From assembly GCA_016714165.1 (NCBI GenBank), contig JADJNU010000001.1, positions 2,046,001 through 2,110,000 of the forward strand: a DNA stretch of 64,000 nt, read 5' to 3'. Below, in pieces: positions 36,306-45,300 of the stretch. How positions within the stretch are numbered: the stretch's first letter is position 1; each line of letters begins with the position of its first letter. The stretch comes from Bdellovibrionales bacterium (GTDB lineage: Bacteria; Bdellovibrionota; Bdellovibrionia; Bdellovibrionales; UBA1609). The notes below the pieces were generated by a model. It ran no database searches. It saw only the letters and a list, made by a program, of their open reading frames with translations, and was not told where the DNA came from. The translations under genes and the position numbers were made by a program.

Positions 36306-36335
36306 GTTTCTGAGCAAACAAATTGACTTTTTATC

Positions 36336-37496
36336 ATGCCAACTCTATTGGGCTGTATGAAACAAGCTCAGTTTTCCTGCGAAATCGCACCTCTCTGTTC
36401 TGGCTGCCCCACTCATCATCTGGATTTTGAAATCCAGACTTCTCTCAAAATAAACCAACTTTTGAGCAAGCTTGAAAAGCTTGGGTTGAGTCTAAAATTC
36501 AAGCCAAAGATCCATTCGATCGCCCTGGGTGGGCTTCGCGATCGTACTGATTTAGTCATTGAATCAACTGACAATGAAAATCACATTGGGCTCTATCATA
36601 TCAACTCAAAAAATGTTCTTGATATGCCAGATTGCCCGCAACTTTCCCCTTCTCTTCGGAAATGGTTCAAAGAATTCAGAAAAGATCTGCCTCCCATCAA
36701 ACGAGGCTCCGTTCGATTGCGAACATCTCCGGCCGAAAGATTCGGCGTGTGGCTTGATTTTTCAAATAAAGACGTAAAGGGTCTTTTAGACGAACAAAAT
36801 TGGCTCTTGCGCCTGATGAAAAAAGCACAAGTTGAGATAGGCCAAAAGCGAAAAGCCCTCTACTTGGAGAATGGACGACTCTCGTTAGGTAAACCAAGGC
36901 ATGACCCTTGGTTTGAAACTTATGATTTGTCGGGAAGAAGTATTCCGCTTTATTGTTCAATAGCTTCTTTCACTCAGCCGGGATTCAGAGCAAATCTTCG
37001 ACTGGTCAACGAAGTCGTTAAGTCTGTCCTTGAGTGCGGAGGAAAACGTTGGATTGAGCTCTTTTGTGGCGTCGGAAATTTCACAATTCCGTTGGCTATG
37101 GAGAAAATTGAAATGACGGGCTTCGATGTGGATCGTTTCGCACTCGCTGGAGCTCAAAGGTCGATCTCAGAACTCAAGTCCCCCATTATGTGTGATTTTA
37201 AGTACGGAAACGCAAACAAAAAGCTAGCGATTCCTCGATTGGATTCCTATGACGGCCTATTGGTTGATCCACCTCGGTCCGGCCTCAAAAGCGTTCTCGA
37301 TCATATCAAAGACCATGATCGAAAGTGTCGTCCTCGTCATTTGGTCTATGTTTCTTGTCACACTCCGAGCCTTTGCTCAGACTTAGCCATTTTATTTGAT
37401 CTGGGATATCAGTTGGTGCGGGCTACCGGCATCGATCAGTTCCCCATGACTCCCCATTGCGAATGGATCGTTTCCCTCAGTCAACTTCCCACTTAA
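36336..37496 (+). CDS. Second RumA-like RNA methyltransferase, lacking TRAM domain
   Basis: This 386-residue SAM-dependent enzyme is related to TrmA/RumA. The iron-sulfur cysteines are near residues 15-24 (CEIAPLCSGC). The Rossmann motif is IELFCGVGNFTIPLA, the acid motif LLVDPPRSG, and the catalytic Cys is in LVYVSCHTPS. It lacks the N-terminal TRAM domain that the first copy has. The C-terminal motif PHCEWIVSL is present. An ATG at 36357 is also possible. It follows the beta-barrel gene after 30 bases and ends two bases before the end of the convergent MscS gene. Its exact RNA target is unknown. Confidence 0.85.
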   Translation: MPTLLGCMKQAQFSCEIAPLCSGCPTHHLDFEIQTSLKINQLLSKLEKLGLSLKFKPKIHSIALGGLRDRTDLVIESTDNENHIGLYHINSKNVLDMPDCPQLSPSLRKWFKEFRKDLPPIKRGSVRLRTSPAERFGVWLDFSNKDVKGLLDEQNWLLRLMKKAQVEIGQKRKALYLENGRLSLGKPRHDPWFETYDLSGRSIPLYCSIASFTQPGFRANLRLVNEVVKSVLECGGKRWIELFCGVGNFTIPLAMEKIEMTGFDVDRFALAGAQRSISELKSPIMCDFKYGNANKKLAIPRLDSYDGLLVDPPRSGLKSVLDHIKDHDRKCRPRHLVYVSCHTPSLCSDLAILFDLGYQLVRATGIDQFPMTPHCEWIVSLSQLPT

Positions 37497-37497
37497 A

Positions 37498-38286
37498 TCA
37501 TGAAGAAGAGGTCACCACTCTCCTCTGGGGAATAGGAAGGTCTATGGCTTCCTTGTCGAGCCTCTTCTTCAAATTTATGATAAATTGCGTTTTAAATTCA
37601 AAATAAGTTTCGGTATTGGTCCAGACACAGAATTTGAGAGAAATGGAAGAATCCCCAAAATTTTGTATAAAAAACTGTGGTGAGGGCTCATCGAGACAAT
37701 GAGGGTCCTTGTGAGCTAAATCCAGGAGAATATTTCTGACTCTTTCCAGGTCGTCATTAAGAGCAACGCCAAACTCAATATTCGTTCTACGAATTGGGAA
37801 CCGAGTTAAATTGGTGATTCCGGATTTCATCAATGTTTCATTAGGGATCCTGACCATGAGGTTTTCATAGGTTCGTATTCGCGACGAAAGAAGGTCAATC
37901 GAAATGACAACTCCCTCCCATTCACTGACTCGAATCGTATCCCCGACGACAAATGGCTTTTCGACCAGCAAAAACATCCCACTGATGAGATTCGAAGCGG
38001 AAGTTTGAGAGGCAAATCCAATGGCCACCGAAAAGACACCAGCCGCACCTATCAAGAGCTTGAAATCGACACCCAACCGATGCAGGGACCAACCCAGGAA
38101 TGCTCCGAAAAGAGAATAAAATAAGAGCTTTTTGAGGATCAGGTGCGCCTGTGGATCCAAAAATCGGACGCTTCGAACGATCAGGGCCGTGACTCCACGT
38201 GAAAGAACAAATCCCCCGATCAGGATCAACAGGGCCTCCCAAACTCTAGCCAGCCAGCTAAAACTGATTAAATGTAGATCTGGCAT
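37498..38286 (-). CDS. MscS-family mechanosensitive channel
   Basis: This 262-residue channel releases solutes on hypo-osmotic shock. The predicted N-terminal helices (about 15-35, 60-80) lead to the pore helix GAAGVFSVAIGFASQTSASNL, followed by the family motif ISGMFLLVEKPFVVGDTIRV and the cytoplasmic beta domain. The C-terminal half has the alpha/beta fold with FFIQNFGDSSISLKFCVW. It is at the compact end of MscS sizes. The gap to the upstream DUF432 gene is 24 bases, so the two share a transcript. Confidence 0.92.
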   Translation of the reverse strand: MPDLHLISFSWLARVWEALLILIGGFVLSRGVTALIVRSVRFLDPQAHLILKKLLFYSLFGAFLGWSLHRLGVDFKLLIGAAGVFSVAIGFASQTSASNLISGMFLLVEKPFVVGDTIRVSEWEGVVISIDLLSSRIRTYENLMVRIPNETLMKSGITNLTRFPIRRTNIEFGVALNDDLERVRNILLDLAHKDPHCLDEPSPQFFIQNFGDSSISLKFCVWTNTETYFEFKTQFIINLKKRLDKEAIDLPIPQRRVVTSSS

Positions 38287-38310
38287 AAATGCTTCTCCTC
38301 CTTTTGTCTC

Positions 38311-39099
38311 TTATGATCTCAAAAAGGATCTGACCGTTCTGATCACCAAATTGCTCTCCAAAGGATCACGTGGTCCAGACGATTGGACCAAACGGTGACC
38401 AGGCAAATCCGGCTTTCCTCTGAGATTCATTTTAATTTCATCTTTCTCGCCCTCCCAGTCGTAGGATAGGTTGTCCGTGTAAAACGATCCGGCTTCTCCT
38501 CGATAAAGACTCAAATTTCTCATCGGAATCTTAATGCGATCGATCAGCAAAGGCTTACTATGTAGATTGTTAATGGCAACCATCGTTATGGCCCGATGAT
38601 GCCTCGTTGGCAATTCTTCAATGCGTAAGCGCGCGGCTGTCCTTGTCGAATAGCACAGTTCCCCCTGGACAGGTGACTCGCCAAACCAAGTATCAGAGGG
38701 ACGATGTGTTGGAATCTCGGTCAGAAAACACCCTCTGCCACCATCGTGAATTCTGAGCCACAAAGGAGTACTCAAAACAAAAGTGATCTTCTCACCACCC
38801 GGAACGAGCAAAGGATTATCAGGACGAACCACCATGGAACGATCGCTCAGCCTGGCCGAAATGATGAGAGAATCTGACTTATCAGTAAAACCAAAGCGAT
38901 GAAGTCCGAGTCCCAATGAGTCAGGGGGGCTGTCTTCAATCACAAGATCTTGAATGGTCTCATGAATCGGGTCCTCTGAATGGTTCCAACTGATTCTCCA
39001 TTCGTTGGGAAGATTTGCCATCCACAATGCAAGGGGTCCAATTTTTAAGTGACCAGTCGCTCGAAGTGGGATGTTGTAAGGCTTGAAAATGTCAATCAA
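38311..39099 (-). CDS. DUF432 protein
   Basis: This 262-residue protein matches the DUF432 outline: an early GPLALWMANLPNEWRI, LGLHRFGFTDKSDSL, LSTPLWLRIH, PSDTWFGESPVQGELCYSTRT and a C-terminal EIKMNLRGKPD. The family is often found next to mechanosensitive channels in bacteria and archaea, and it is so here: the MscS gene starts 24 bases after its stop. No enzyme activity is known. It appears cytoplasmic, as no signal peptide is seen. Translation starts at TTG 39099 with AGAGG about eight bases upstream. Confidence 0.8.
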   Translation of the reverse strand: MIDIFKPYNIPLRATGHLKIGPLALWMANLPNEWRISWNHSEDPIHETIQDLVIEDSPPDSLGLGLHRFGFTDKSDSLIISARLSDRSMVVRPDNPLLVPGGEKITFVLSTPLWLRIHDGGRGCFLTEIPTHRPSDTWFGESPVQGELCYSTRTAARLRIEELPTRHHRAITMVAINNLHSKPLLIDRIKIPMRNLSLYRGEAGSFYTDNLSYDWEGEKDEIKMNLRGKPDLPGHRLVQSSGPRDPLESNLVIRTVRSFLRS

Positions 39100-39233
39100 A
39101 GGCTACCTCTTTGCCAAGTTCTGCGTTCTCGAAGCCAAACTAACAAACAGCCAATGCAAGGTCATCGGAATTAATCGTCGGTATTTTGGGTTCTCTTTGC
39201 AAAGAACCTTAGGTTGTGGCACATACAGAGTCT

Positions 39234-41054
39234 ATGAATATTAGAAATATTGCTATTATTGCACACGTTGATCACGGAAAAACCACGCTTATTGACGGAC
39301 TCTTTCAGCAGGCTGGAGTCTTTCAAAGCCACCAAGCGGTTGAGGAAAGAGTCATGGATTCGGGCGATCTTGAAAAAGAGCGCGGAATCACGATCAGAGC
39401 AAAAAATGCCTCCCTGATGTGGAACGGAACCCGAATCAACGTTGTTGATACCCCTGGCCATGCTGACTTCGGGGGCGAAGTTGAAAGGGCCCTCTTTATG
39501 GTTGACGGAGCACTTCTTCTCGTCGATGCAGCAGAAGGTCCCTTGCCACAAACCCGCTTTGTTCTCCGAAAGGCTCTCCAACGCGGAATCAAGATCATCG
39601 TGATCATCAATAAAGTTGACCGATCTGATGCCCGAGTGGACGAAATCGAAGAAAAAATCCTCGAACTCTTCTACGATCTGGCCGACGATGATTCGCAGGT
39701 TCAATATACAACCTTTTATGCCAGTGGCCGCAGTGGGTGGGCCACCCTGGAAAAGGGTACAATCGGCAAAGATTTTTCACCCCTATTCAATCGCATTGTC
39801 GAAGAAATCCCTCCGCCCAAAGTCAATGCAAATGGCCCCTTTCAGATGATCGTCGTGAATCGGACTTACAATTCCTTCTTGGGACAAATCGCAGTGGGCC
39901 GGATTGAGGCGGGGGTCGTAAAGGAAGGTCAGAGAGTCCAATTGATGGGGATCGAGAAAAATGTTCCATTTATGGTAACAGCTCTTGAAACCTTCTCAGG
40001 ATTGGGCACGGAGCGATCCAAAGAACTACGTGCGGGGGACATTGCCCTCATCGCTGGGGCCGAGGCTCCTCTTATTGGTGATACCATTGCCGAAATTGGG
40101 GTCACACAGGCTTTGCCAAGGATACAAGTGGATCCGCCAACTGTGGCCATTCGGATTTCTGTGAATACCTCGCCATTTTCGAGTCGTGAAGGAGTCTACT
40201 TGACGAGCCGAAAGCTCGAAGAAGTTCTGGAGAAAGAGTGTTTGCAAAATGTCTCTCTTTCTCTTGAACCGACCGATTCCAACGAGGTTTTTCTTCTTAA
40301 GGCGCGTGGCGAACTTCAGGTGGTTATTGTTTTAGAAGAGATTCGCCGCAGGGGCTTTGAATTAATGGCCGGCCGACCGGAAATTATTCCCGTCCAAAAA
40401 GATGGCAAACTATGGGAACCCGAAGAATCATTCTTCATCGATATCCCCGAAAATAAGATGGGTACTGTTACTGAGATTCTTTCCACTCGTGGTGGCAGAA
40501 TGCAAAATATCGAAAAGTTTGAAAATTCACATCGGGTCCGCTTGGAATTCGAAATTCCTTCCCGTGGTCTGATTGGCTTACGCTCACTTCTTTTGACCGA
40601 AACTCGCGGTGAAGCGATTTATTCAAGCACCTTCAAAAAATATATTCCTTATCTGGGTAAGCGCTTTAGTCGAGCCAACGGAGCCATCGTCACAGATCGT
40701 GACGGTGTTGCGACTGAGTACGCTCTGTTTGGCCTTGAGGATCGCGGCAGACTTTTCGTTCGGGCCGGAACTCCTGTTTACGAGGGAATGATTTTTGGAG
40801 AAAATAATCGCCAGAACGATTTGAATGCCAATCCAACCAAAGAAAAAAAGCTGACTAATATGCGAGCTTCCGGCTCTGATGATTCAACCAAATTAAGTCC
40901 TATCAAGGAGATGTCCTTGGACGAAGCATTGGATTGGATTGACGAAGATGAGTGGGTGGAGATTACACCTAAAAATATTCGAATTCGCAAAATTATTTTG
41001 AAGACAAATCAGAGACACGTCATCCGACGCTCGCCTGACGAGGACTCCCATTAA
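39234..41054 (+). CDS. typA: Ribosome-associated GTPase TypA/BipA
   Basis: This is a 606-residue translational GTPase acting in ribosome assembly and stress. The P-loop is AHVDHGKTT, switch II is VDTPGHADFGG and the base-recognition motif is NKVDR. EF-G-like domains III and V and the BipA-specific C-terminal domain follow (GRLFVRAGTPVYEGMIFGE, NMRASGSDDS). The ATG at 39234 gives the standard N-terminus MNIRNIAIIAHVDHG; the GTG at 39216 would add six residues. The gene is on its own, flanked by leftward genes. A Shine-Dalgarno site is weak (AGAG). Confidence 0.95.
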   Translation: MNIRNIAIIAHVDHGKTTLIDGLFQQAGVFQSHQAVEERVMDSGDLEKERGITIRAKNASLMWNGTRINVVDTPGHADFGGEVERALFMVDGALLLVDAAEGPLPQTRFVLRKALQRGIKIIVIINKVDRSDARVDEIEEKILELFYDLADDDSQVQYTTFYASGRSGWATLEKGTIGKDFSPLFNRIVEEIPPPKVNANGPFQMIVVNRTYNSFLGQIAVGRIEAGVVKEGQRVQLMGIEKNVPFMVTALETFSGLGTERSKELRAGDIALIAGAEAPLIGDTIAEIGVTQALPRIQVDPPTVAIRISVNTSPFSSREGVYLTSRKLEEVLEKECLQNVSLSLEPTDSNEVFLLKARGELQVVIVLEEIRRRGFELMAGRPEIIPVQKDGKLWEPEESFFIDIPENKMGTVTEILSTRGGRMQNIEKFENSHRVRLEFEIPSRGLIGLRSLLLTETRGEAIYSSTFKKYIPYLGKRFSRANGAIVTDRDGVATEYALFGLEDRGRLFVRAGTPVYEGMIFGENNRQNDLNANPTKEKKLTNMRASGSDDSTKLSPIKEMSLDEALDWIDEDEWVEITPKNIRIRKIILKTNQRHVIRRSPDEDSH

Positions 41055-41088
41055 ATTAGAATTGAAATAATTTTTTTCTTCAAGGGAG

Positions 41089-42033
41089 CTAGACGCGTCT
41101 GCGCTTTGTGTCAGTTTTCGTTTCAGTGACTTCGCCAATCTCTTCAGTCAAATCGTCATCGAATGGCTCTTCCTCCAGAGGAGCTGGCCCTTCGTCATAG
41201 GCCTTGTACCTATCATCATAGTAGTCCAGACTTTGCCGACTCGGTTCTTCCTTTGTCACTTGTTGGTCAGGCAACTTAACTGAGTCTCTTGAAGATCTCA
41301 CCGAAGGTTTCAACGTTCCCTTTGGAATCGACCTGTGATCCTGCGGCTTTGCTAATTGTCGAAGGGGATTCTCCATAATCATAAAGCATCCGTCAAAACT
41401 GATATACCAAAAGACCATGAGAAAGGCTCCCATAGGTATGAGCGGAAGAATCCATTCCTGAGAGAGGTAGTAGCCCAATAAGCCTCCGCCCCAAGTGAAA
41501 GCAAAAACAAAAAAATTTTGCCTCACGGCACGAAAGGCAAGGGCAGTGGCTTGAATAATGTTGAGCGAAGAAAAAATCAATATGGGCGTGACTCCTAAGA
41601 GGAAAATTGTGTTCAGAGCGACGGAAGTGAAATAAATAGCCTGACCTGCCTGTATATTCAGATGATATGCAGATGCCTGGCGATTCATGAATTCGATCGC
41701 CCCTATTGCCGTCCAAAAAATGAGACTGACAAATGAGACGGGCATCAGGCGCAACGCGAGGCGCGTCTCATAAAATGCAAAAAAGAGATCATCATAGGTG
41801 GCTTGCTTGAATCGAATCACTCGGTGGACAAAAATAAAGGCGCCACCCACCAAAAGTGGCAGCAAAAATCCAGCGAATATCCGCCCAAACGGAGACATAA
41901 AAGAGGGAAAAATGGTGACAAGTGCAAAAAGTACGAAAGTAACCCACAAATAAAATGGCCTTTTCTTATAGACACGCCAGCTTTTCGCTAACCACAACCT
42001 AATATCCGCTGGACGGACGGCTCTCGTAACCAT
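41089..42033 (-). CDS. Hypothetical membrane protein with acidic C-terminal tail
   Basis: This 314-residue protein has six to seven predicted helices (residues about 25-45, 55-75, 95-115, 130-150, 165-190, 200-225), then a cytoplasmic tail (about 240-314) rich in Pro, Arg, Asp and Glu. The tail turns strongly acidic (EEEPFDDDLTEEIGE) and ends basic (TKRRRV). The helix layout resembles DUF975/YciC-like proteins, but no family signature is firm. Tail composition suggests disorder and a binding role. It is convergent with typA and diverges from nrdJ. Confidence 0.6.
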   Translation of the reverse strand: MVTRAVRPADIRLWLAKSWRVYKKRPFYLWVTFVLFALVTIFPSFMSPFGRIFAGFLLPLLVGGAFIFVHRVIRFKQATYDDLFFAFYETRLALRLMPVSFVSLIFWTAIGAIEFMNRQASAYHLNIQAGQAIYFTSVALNTIFLLGVTPILIFSSLNIIQATALAFRAVRQNFFVFAFTWGGGLLGYYLSQEWILPLIPMGAFLMVFWYISFDGCFMIMENPLRQLAKPQDHRSIPKGTLKPSVRSSRDSVKLPDQQVTKEEPSRQSLDYYDDRYKAYDEGPAPLEEEPFDDDLTEEIGEVTETKTDTKRRRV

Positions 42034-42216
42034 GCTCCTTCACCTACCTCTTTACGATTAGACCCCTGCACAAAGATCAATGTCAATATGCGCAAAAATC
42101 CACTCGCCTCTGACATCATAGAAACAGATTACTTATTCCCCGCACCTAACGCTTTGACCTAAAATTTTATTTTTTTGCGACGACTCTAGGCTTTCGTCTA
42201 CAGACCGCCACTGGCT
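42034..42216. other. Intergenic region upstream of nrdJ control site
   Basis: This stretch between the membrane-protein gene start and the nrdJ promoter contains no credible gene. It probably carries the leftward promoter. A short match to part of the B12-box consensus occurs near 42196-42213, but the rest of a cobalamin riboswitch core is not seen. Confidence 0.45.
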
Positions 42217-42246
42217 TTGATTACACAATATATTGTATTTTAGGAT
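42217..42246 (+). promoter_or_regulatory. Putative sigma-70-type promoter of nrdJ
   Basis: A TTGATT hexamer at 42217-42222 and TAGGAT at 42241-42246 are separated by 18 bases. Each matches the consensus in four of six positions. The first NrdR box fills the spacer exactly, so binding there would block RNA polymerase. No transcription start is proven. Confidence 0.5.
42223..42238. promoter_or_regulatory. NrdR box 1
   Basis: The 16-base sequence ACACAATATATTGTAT is an imperfect palindrome close to the NrdR consensus acaCwAtATaTwGtgt. NrdR is the ATP/dATP-sensing repressor of ribonucleotide reductase genes and binds paired boxes. It lies 165 bases before the nrdJ start, inside the spacer of the candidate promoter. 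Confidence 0.75.
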
Positions 42247-42254
42247 GTCTTGCA

Positions 42255-42270
42255 TCACTAGATATAGTGG
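42255..42270. promoter_or_regulatory. NrdR box 2
   Basis: The sequence TCACTAGATATAGTGG is a second NrdR-type palindrome. Its centre is 32 bp from that of box 1, three helical turns, which is the spacing usual for cooperative NrdR binding. It falls just downstream of the candidate minus-10, near the expected transcript start. Confidence 0.75.
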
Positions 42271-42321
42271 TTCTTTTAATTGACAGCCATTTTTCAGCGT
42301 GTTCTCTTTGAAGCACATGAA

Positions 42322-42336
42322 GAGGGGTTTCCCCTC
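42322..42336 (+). other. Hairpin in the nrdJ leader
   Basis: GAGGGG, a TTT loop and CCCCTC form a six-pair hairpin about 50 bases before the nrdJ start. No U-run follows, so it is not a terminator. It could affect message stability or have no role. Confidence 0.4.
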
Positions 42337-42387
42337 AATTAAAGATGGCAAAATTTTAGAGTTCCAAGTGAATGAAAGGACATCCCT

Positions 42388-45300
42388 ATGAATACTCTTC
42401 TCACGGAAGAAGGAAGTAATAAGAAATCTCCAAAAATGGCTCTTAAACAGGAAGCACGAGCCAAGAGGGAAGGAACAAAAGTAAATACGGGTGGCCAAAC
42501 CTTTCAAGCCTACTATGTCCCCAACGACCAAAATCCATACAACATGGTTGAGTGGTCAAAACGATCGAGCAAAATTAAGGATGCACAGGGTGGCTCTGTC
42601 TTCTCTATGGAAAATATTGAGGTCCCTGAGTCTTGGTCGCAATTGGCTACCGATGTTGCCGTCAGTAAATATTTTCGCAAAGCGGGAGTACCAGGGACTG
42701 GACACGAGACTTCTATTCGTCAGGTGGTCCATCGTATCGTTCGCACAATTCGGTCTTCCGGTGAGGACTTCGGCGGTTATTTTGCGTCCAAGTCAGATGC
42801 AGAACAATTTGAAAAGGAATTGGCATTCATTCTTCTTAATCAGATAGGAGCCTTTAATAGCCCCGTATGGTTCAACTGCGGACTTCATCATGAATACGGC
42901 ATCACTGGATCAGGTGGCAATTACGCTTACAATTTTAAATCAGAACGAATCAGTGAGATTGCCAATTCCTACGAGAGACCCCAATGTTCAGCTTGCTTCA
43001 TTCAGAGTGTAGAAGACGACCTGATGGCTATTTTCAACTTAGCTAAACAAGAAGCGCGCATTTTCAAATATGGCTCCGGCACGGGAACAAATTTCTCTAA
43101 GATACGTGGCCGTCAGGAAACATTGTCCGGTGGAGGCTTAAGTTCAGGACTCATCAGCTTTCTTGAGGTGCTTGACCGTGGAGCTGGCGCAACAAAATCA
43201 GGTGGGACAACTCGAAGGGCCGCAAAGATGGTTTGCCTCGACATTGACCATCCCGAAATTGAGGACTTCATCAATTGGAAGGTCAACGAAGAAAGAAAAG
43301 TTCAGACTCTCGTCGATGGAGGATACAGTTCCGATTTTAATGGAGAAGCTTATAAAACTGTGGCCGGACAAAATTCTAACAACTCCATTCGAATCCCTGA
43401 CCAATTTATTGAAAGTGTTCAAAAAGATGATACCTGGAAGACAACAGCTCGCACATCTGGTGAGACGATTAATACCTATCGCGCGCGTGAACTCTGGAGA
43501 CAGATTGCTTATGCTGCTTGGAAGTGCGCTGACCCGGGAGTCCAATTTGATTCCACGATCCAAAAGTGGCACACATGCCCAGAAACAGATCGCATCAACG
43601 GCAGCAACCCTTGCTCGGAGTATATGTTTCTTGATGACTCCGCCTGCAATCTCGCTTCCTTAAATTTAGAAAAATTTCTATTGCCTGATGGCTCATTTAA
43701 TCTGGAAGCTTATCGGCATGCCGTTCGAATTCTTTTTACGGCTCAAGAGATCCTCGTCGATTTATCAAGCTATCCAACAGAAAAAATCGCACTGAACAGT
43801 CATGACTATCGACCCCTGGGGCTCGGCTACGCCAATTTGGGAACACTTCTCATGATTAAAGGACTTCCCTATGACAGTCCAAAAGGGAGAGCCTGGGCGG
43901 GAGTTCTGACCGCTATTATGACAGGTGAAGCCTACAAAACTAGCGCTATCATTGCCGGTAGTAAGGGCGCCTTTAATGGGTATGAAAAAAATGAAGAATC
44001 CATGTTACGGGTCATCCGTCAACACGGAGAAAAAGTAGCCGAAATTGATTCGTCCTCACTTCCAAAGGGGCTTATACAGGCGGCACATGAAGCATGGAGC
44101 GATGCCGCTGAGTTGGGAAGACTTTACGGTTTTCGCAATGCTCAGGCGACTGTGTTGGCGCCAACCGGCACAATTGGTCTCTTGATGGACTGTGACACGA
44201 CAGGGGTTGAACCCGATTTTTCTCTTGTGAAATTTAAAAAGCTTGCGGGAGGAGGGTACTTCAAAATTGTGAACCAATCGGTCCCTCGCGCGCTGTCTTC
44301 TCTGGGCTATGAACCCGACGAAATCAAAGCCATCATCGCTTATGCGGTTGGCCACATGACTCTCTATGGGTCTCCCCATATCAATGCTGAATCTCTGAAG
44401 GCAAAAGGCCTGACTGACGATGATCTTCATAAAATAACCAAGGCCTTACCAACTTGCTTTGACCTCCACGCGGCTATTTCGCCATGGGTGTTGGGAGAAG
44501 AGAGTGTAAAACGATTAGGTATCAAACCAGAACAGTTGAGTGAGGGGAAACAAACTATCCTTGAAGCACTCAAGTTCACTCCACAGCAGATAAGAGAAGC
44601 CAGCTCTTACATTTGTGGCCAGCAAACGCTTGAGGGAGCCCCTTTGCTAAAAGAGGAACATCTCGCTGTCTTTGATTGCGCCAACAAATGCGGACCAAGC
44701 GGAGAGCGTTTTATTGAGCCAATGGCTCACGTGCGAATGATGGCGGCCGTTCAACCTTTCATCAGTGGAGCCATCTCTAAAACCGTCAATCTCCCCCATG
44801 AATGTACGGTTGAAGAGATCGAAGATATTTATGAGCAGTCTTGGAAAATGGGATTAAAGGCCGTAGCGGTTTATCGGGATGGTTCAAAACTCAGTCAGCC
44901 ATTACAAAGCAAACAGGAGGAGGCTTCCTCAGATAAAGCCATTTACACCGAAAAGGACCTCCAGGAAGCCGTTGCTACGGCCATCAGCATGGCCTCTCCG
45001 CGACGAAGGCGGCTTCCACAGAAGCGGCGAGGCGTAACTGTTGAAGGCCGAGTCGGCGGACACCAGATTTATATTCGCACGGGCGAGTATGATGATGGTG
45101 ATTTGGGTGAGGTATTTTTTGATATGCACAAAGAGGGCGCCACATTCCGCAGTCTACTCAACTGTTTTGCCATATCCTGTTCGCTAGGCCTCCAGTATGG
45201 AGTGCCACTCGAAGAATATGTCGATAAATTTACTTTCACGCGATTTGAACCCCAGGGCATGGTCGACCATCCAAACATCAAGCAAGCCACAAGTATTTTG

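Noticed and set aside
42196..42213. Partial match to the cobalamin-riboswitch B12 box (AGACC-GCCACTG) upstream of nrdJ
   Set aside because: One base of the box is missing, no other core elements of the riboswitch are seen upstream, and the NrdR-controlled promoter lies downstream of it, so it would not be in the nrdJ transcript.
42133..42531. 132-codon minus-strand frame across the nrdJ promoter and start
   Set aside because: It runs antisense through the NrdR boxes and the nrdJ N-terminus, and its sequence looks like shadow coding.
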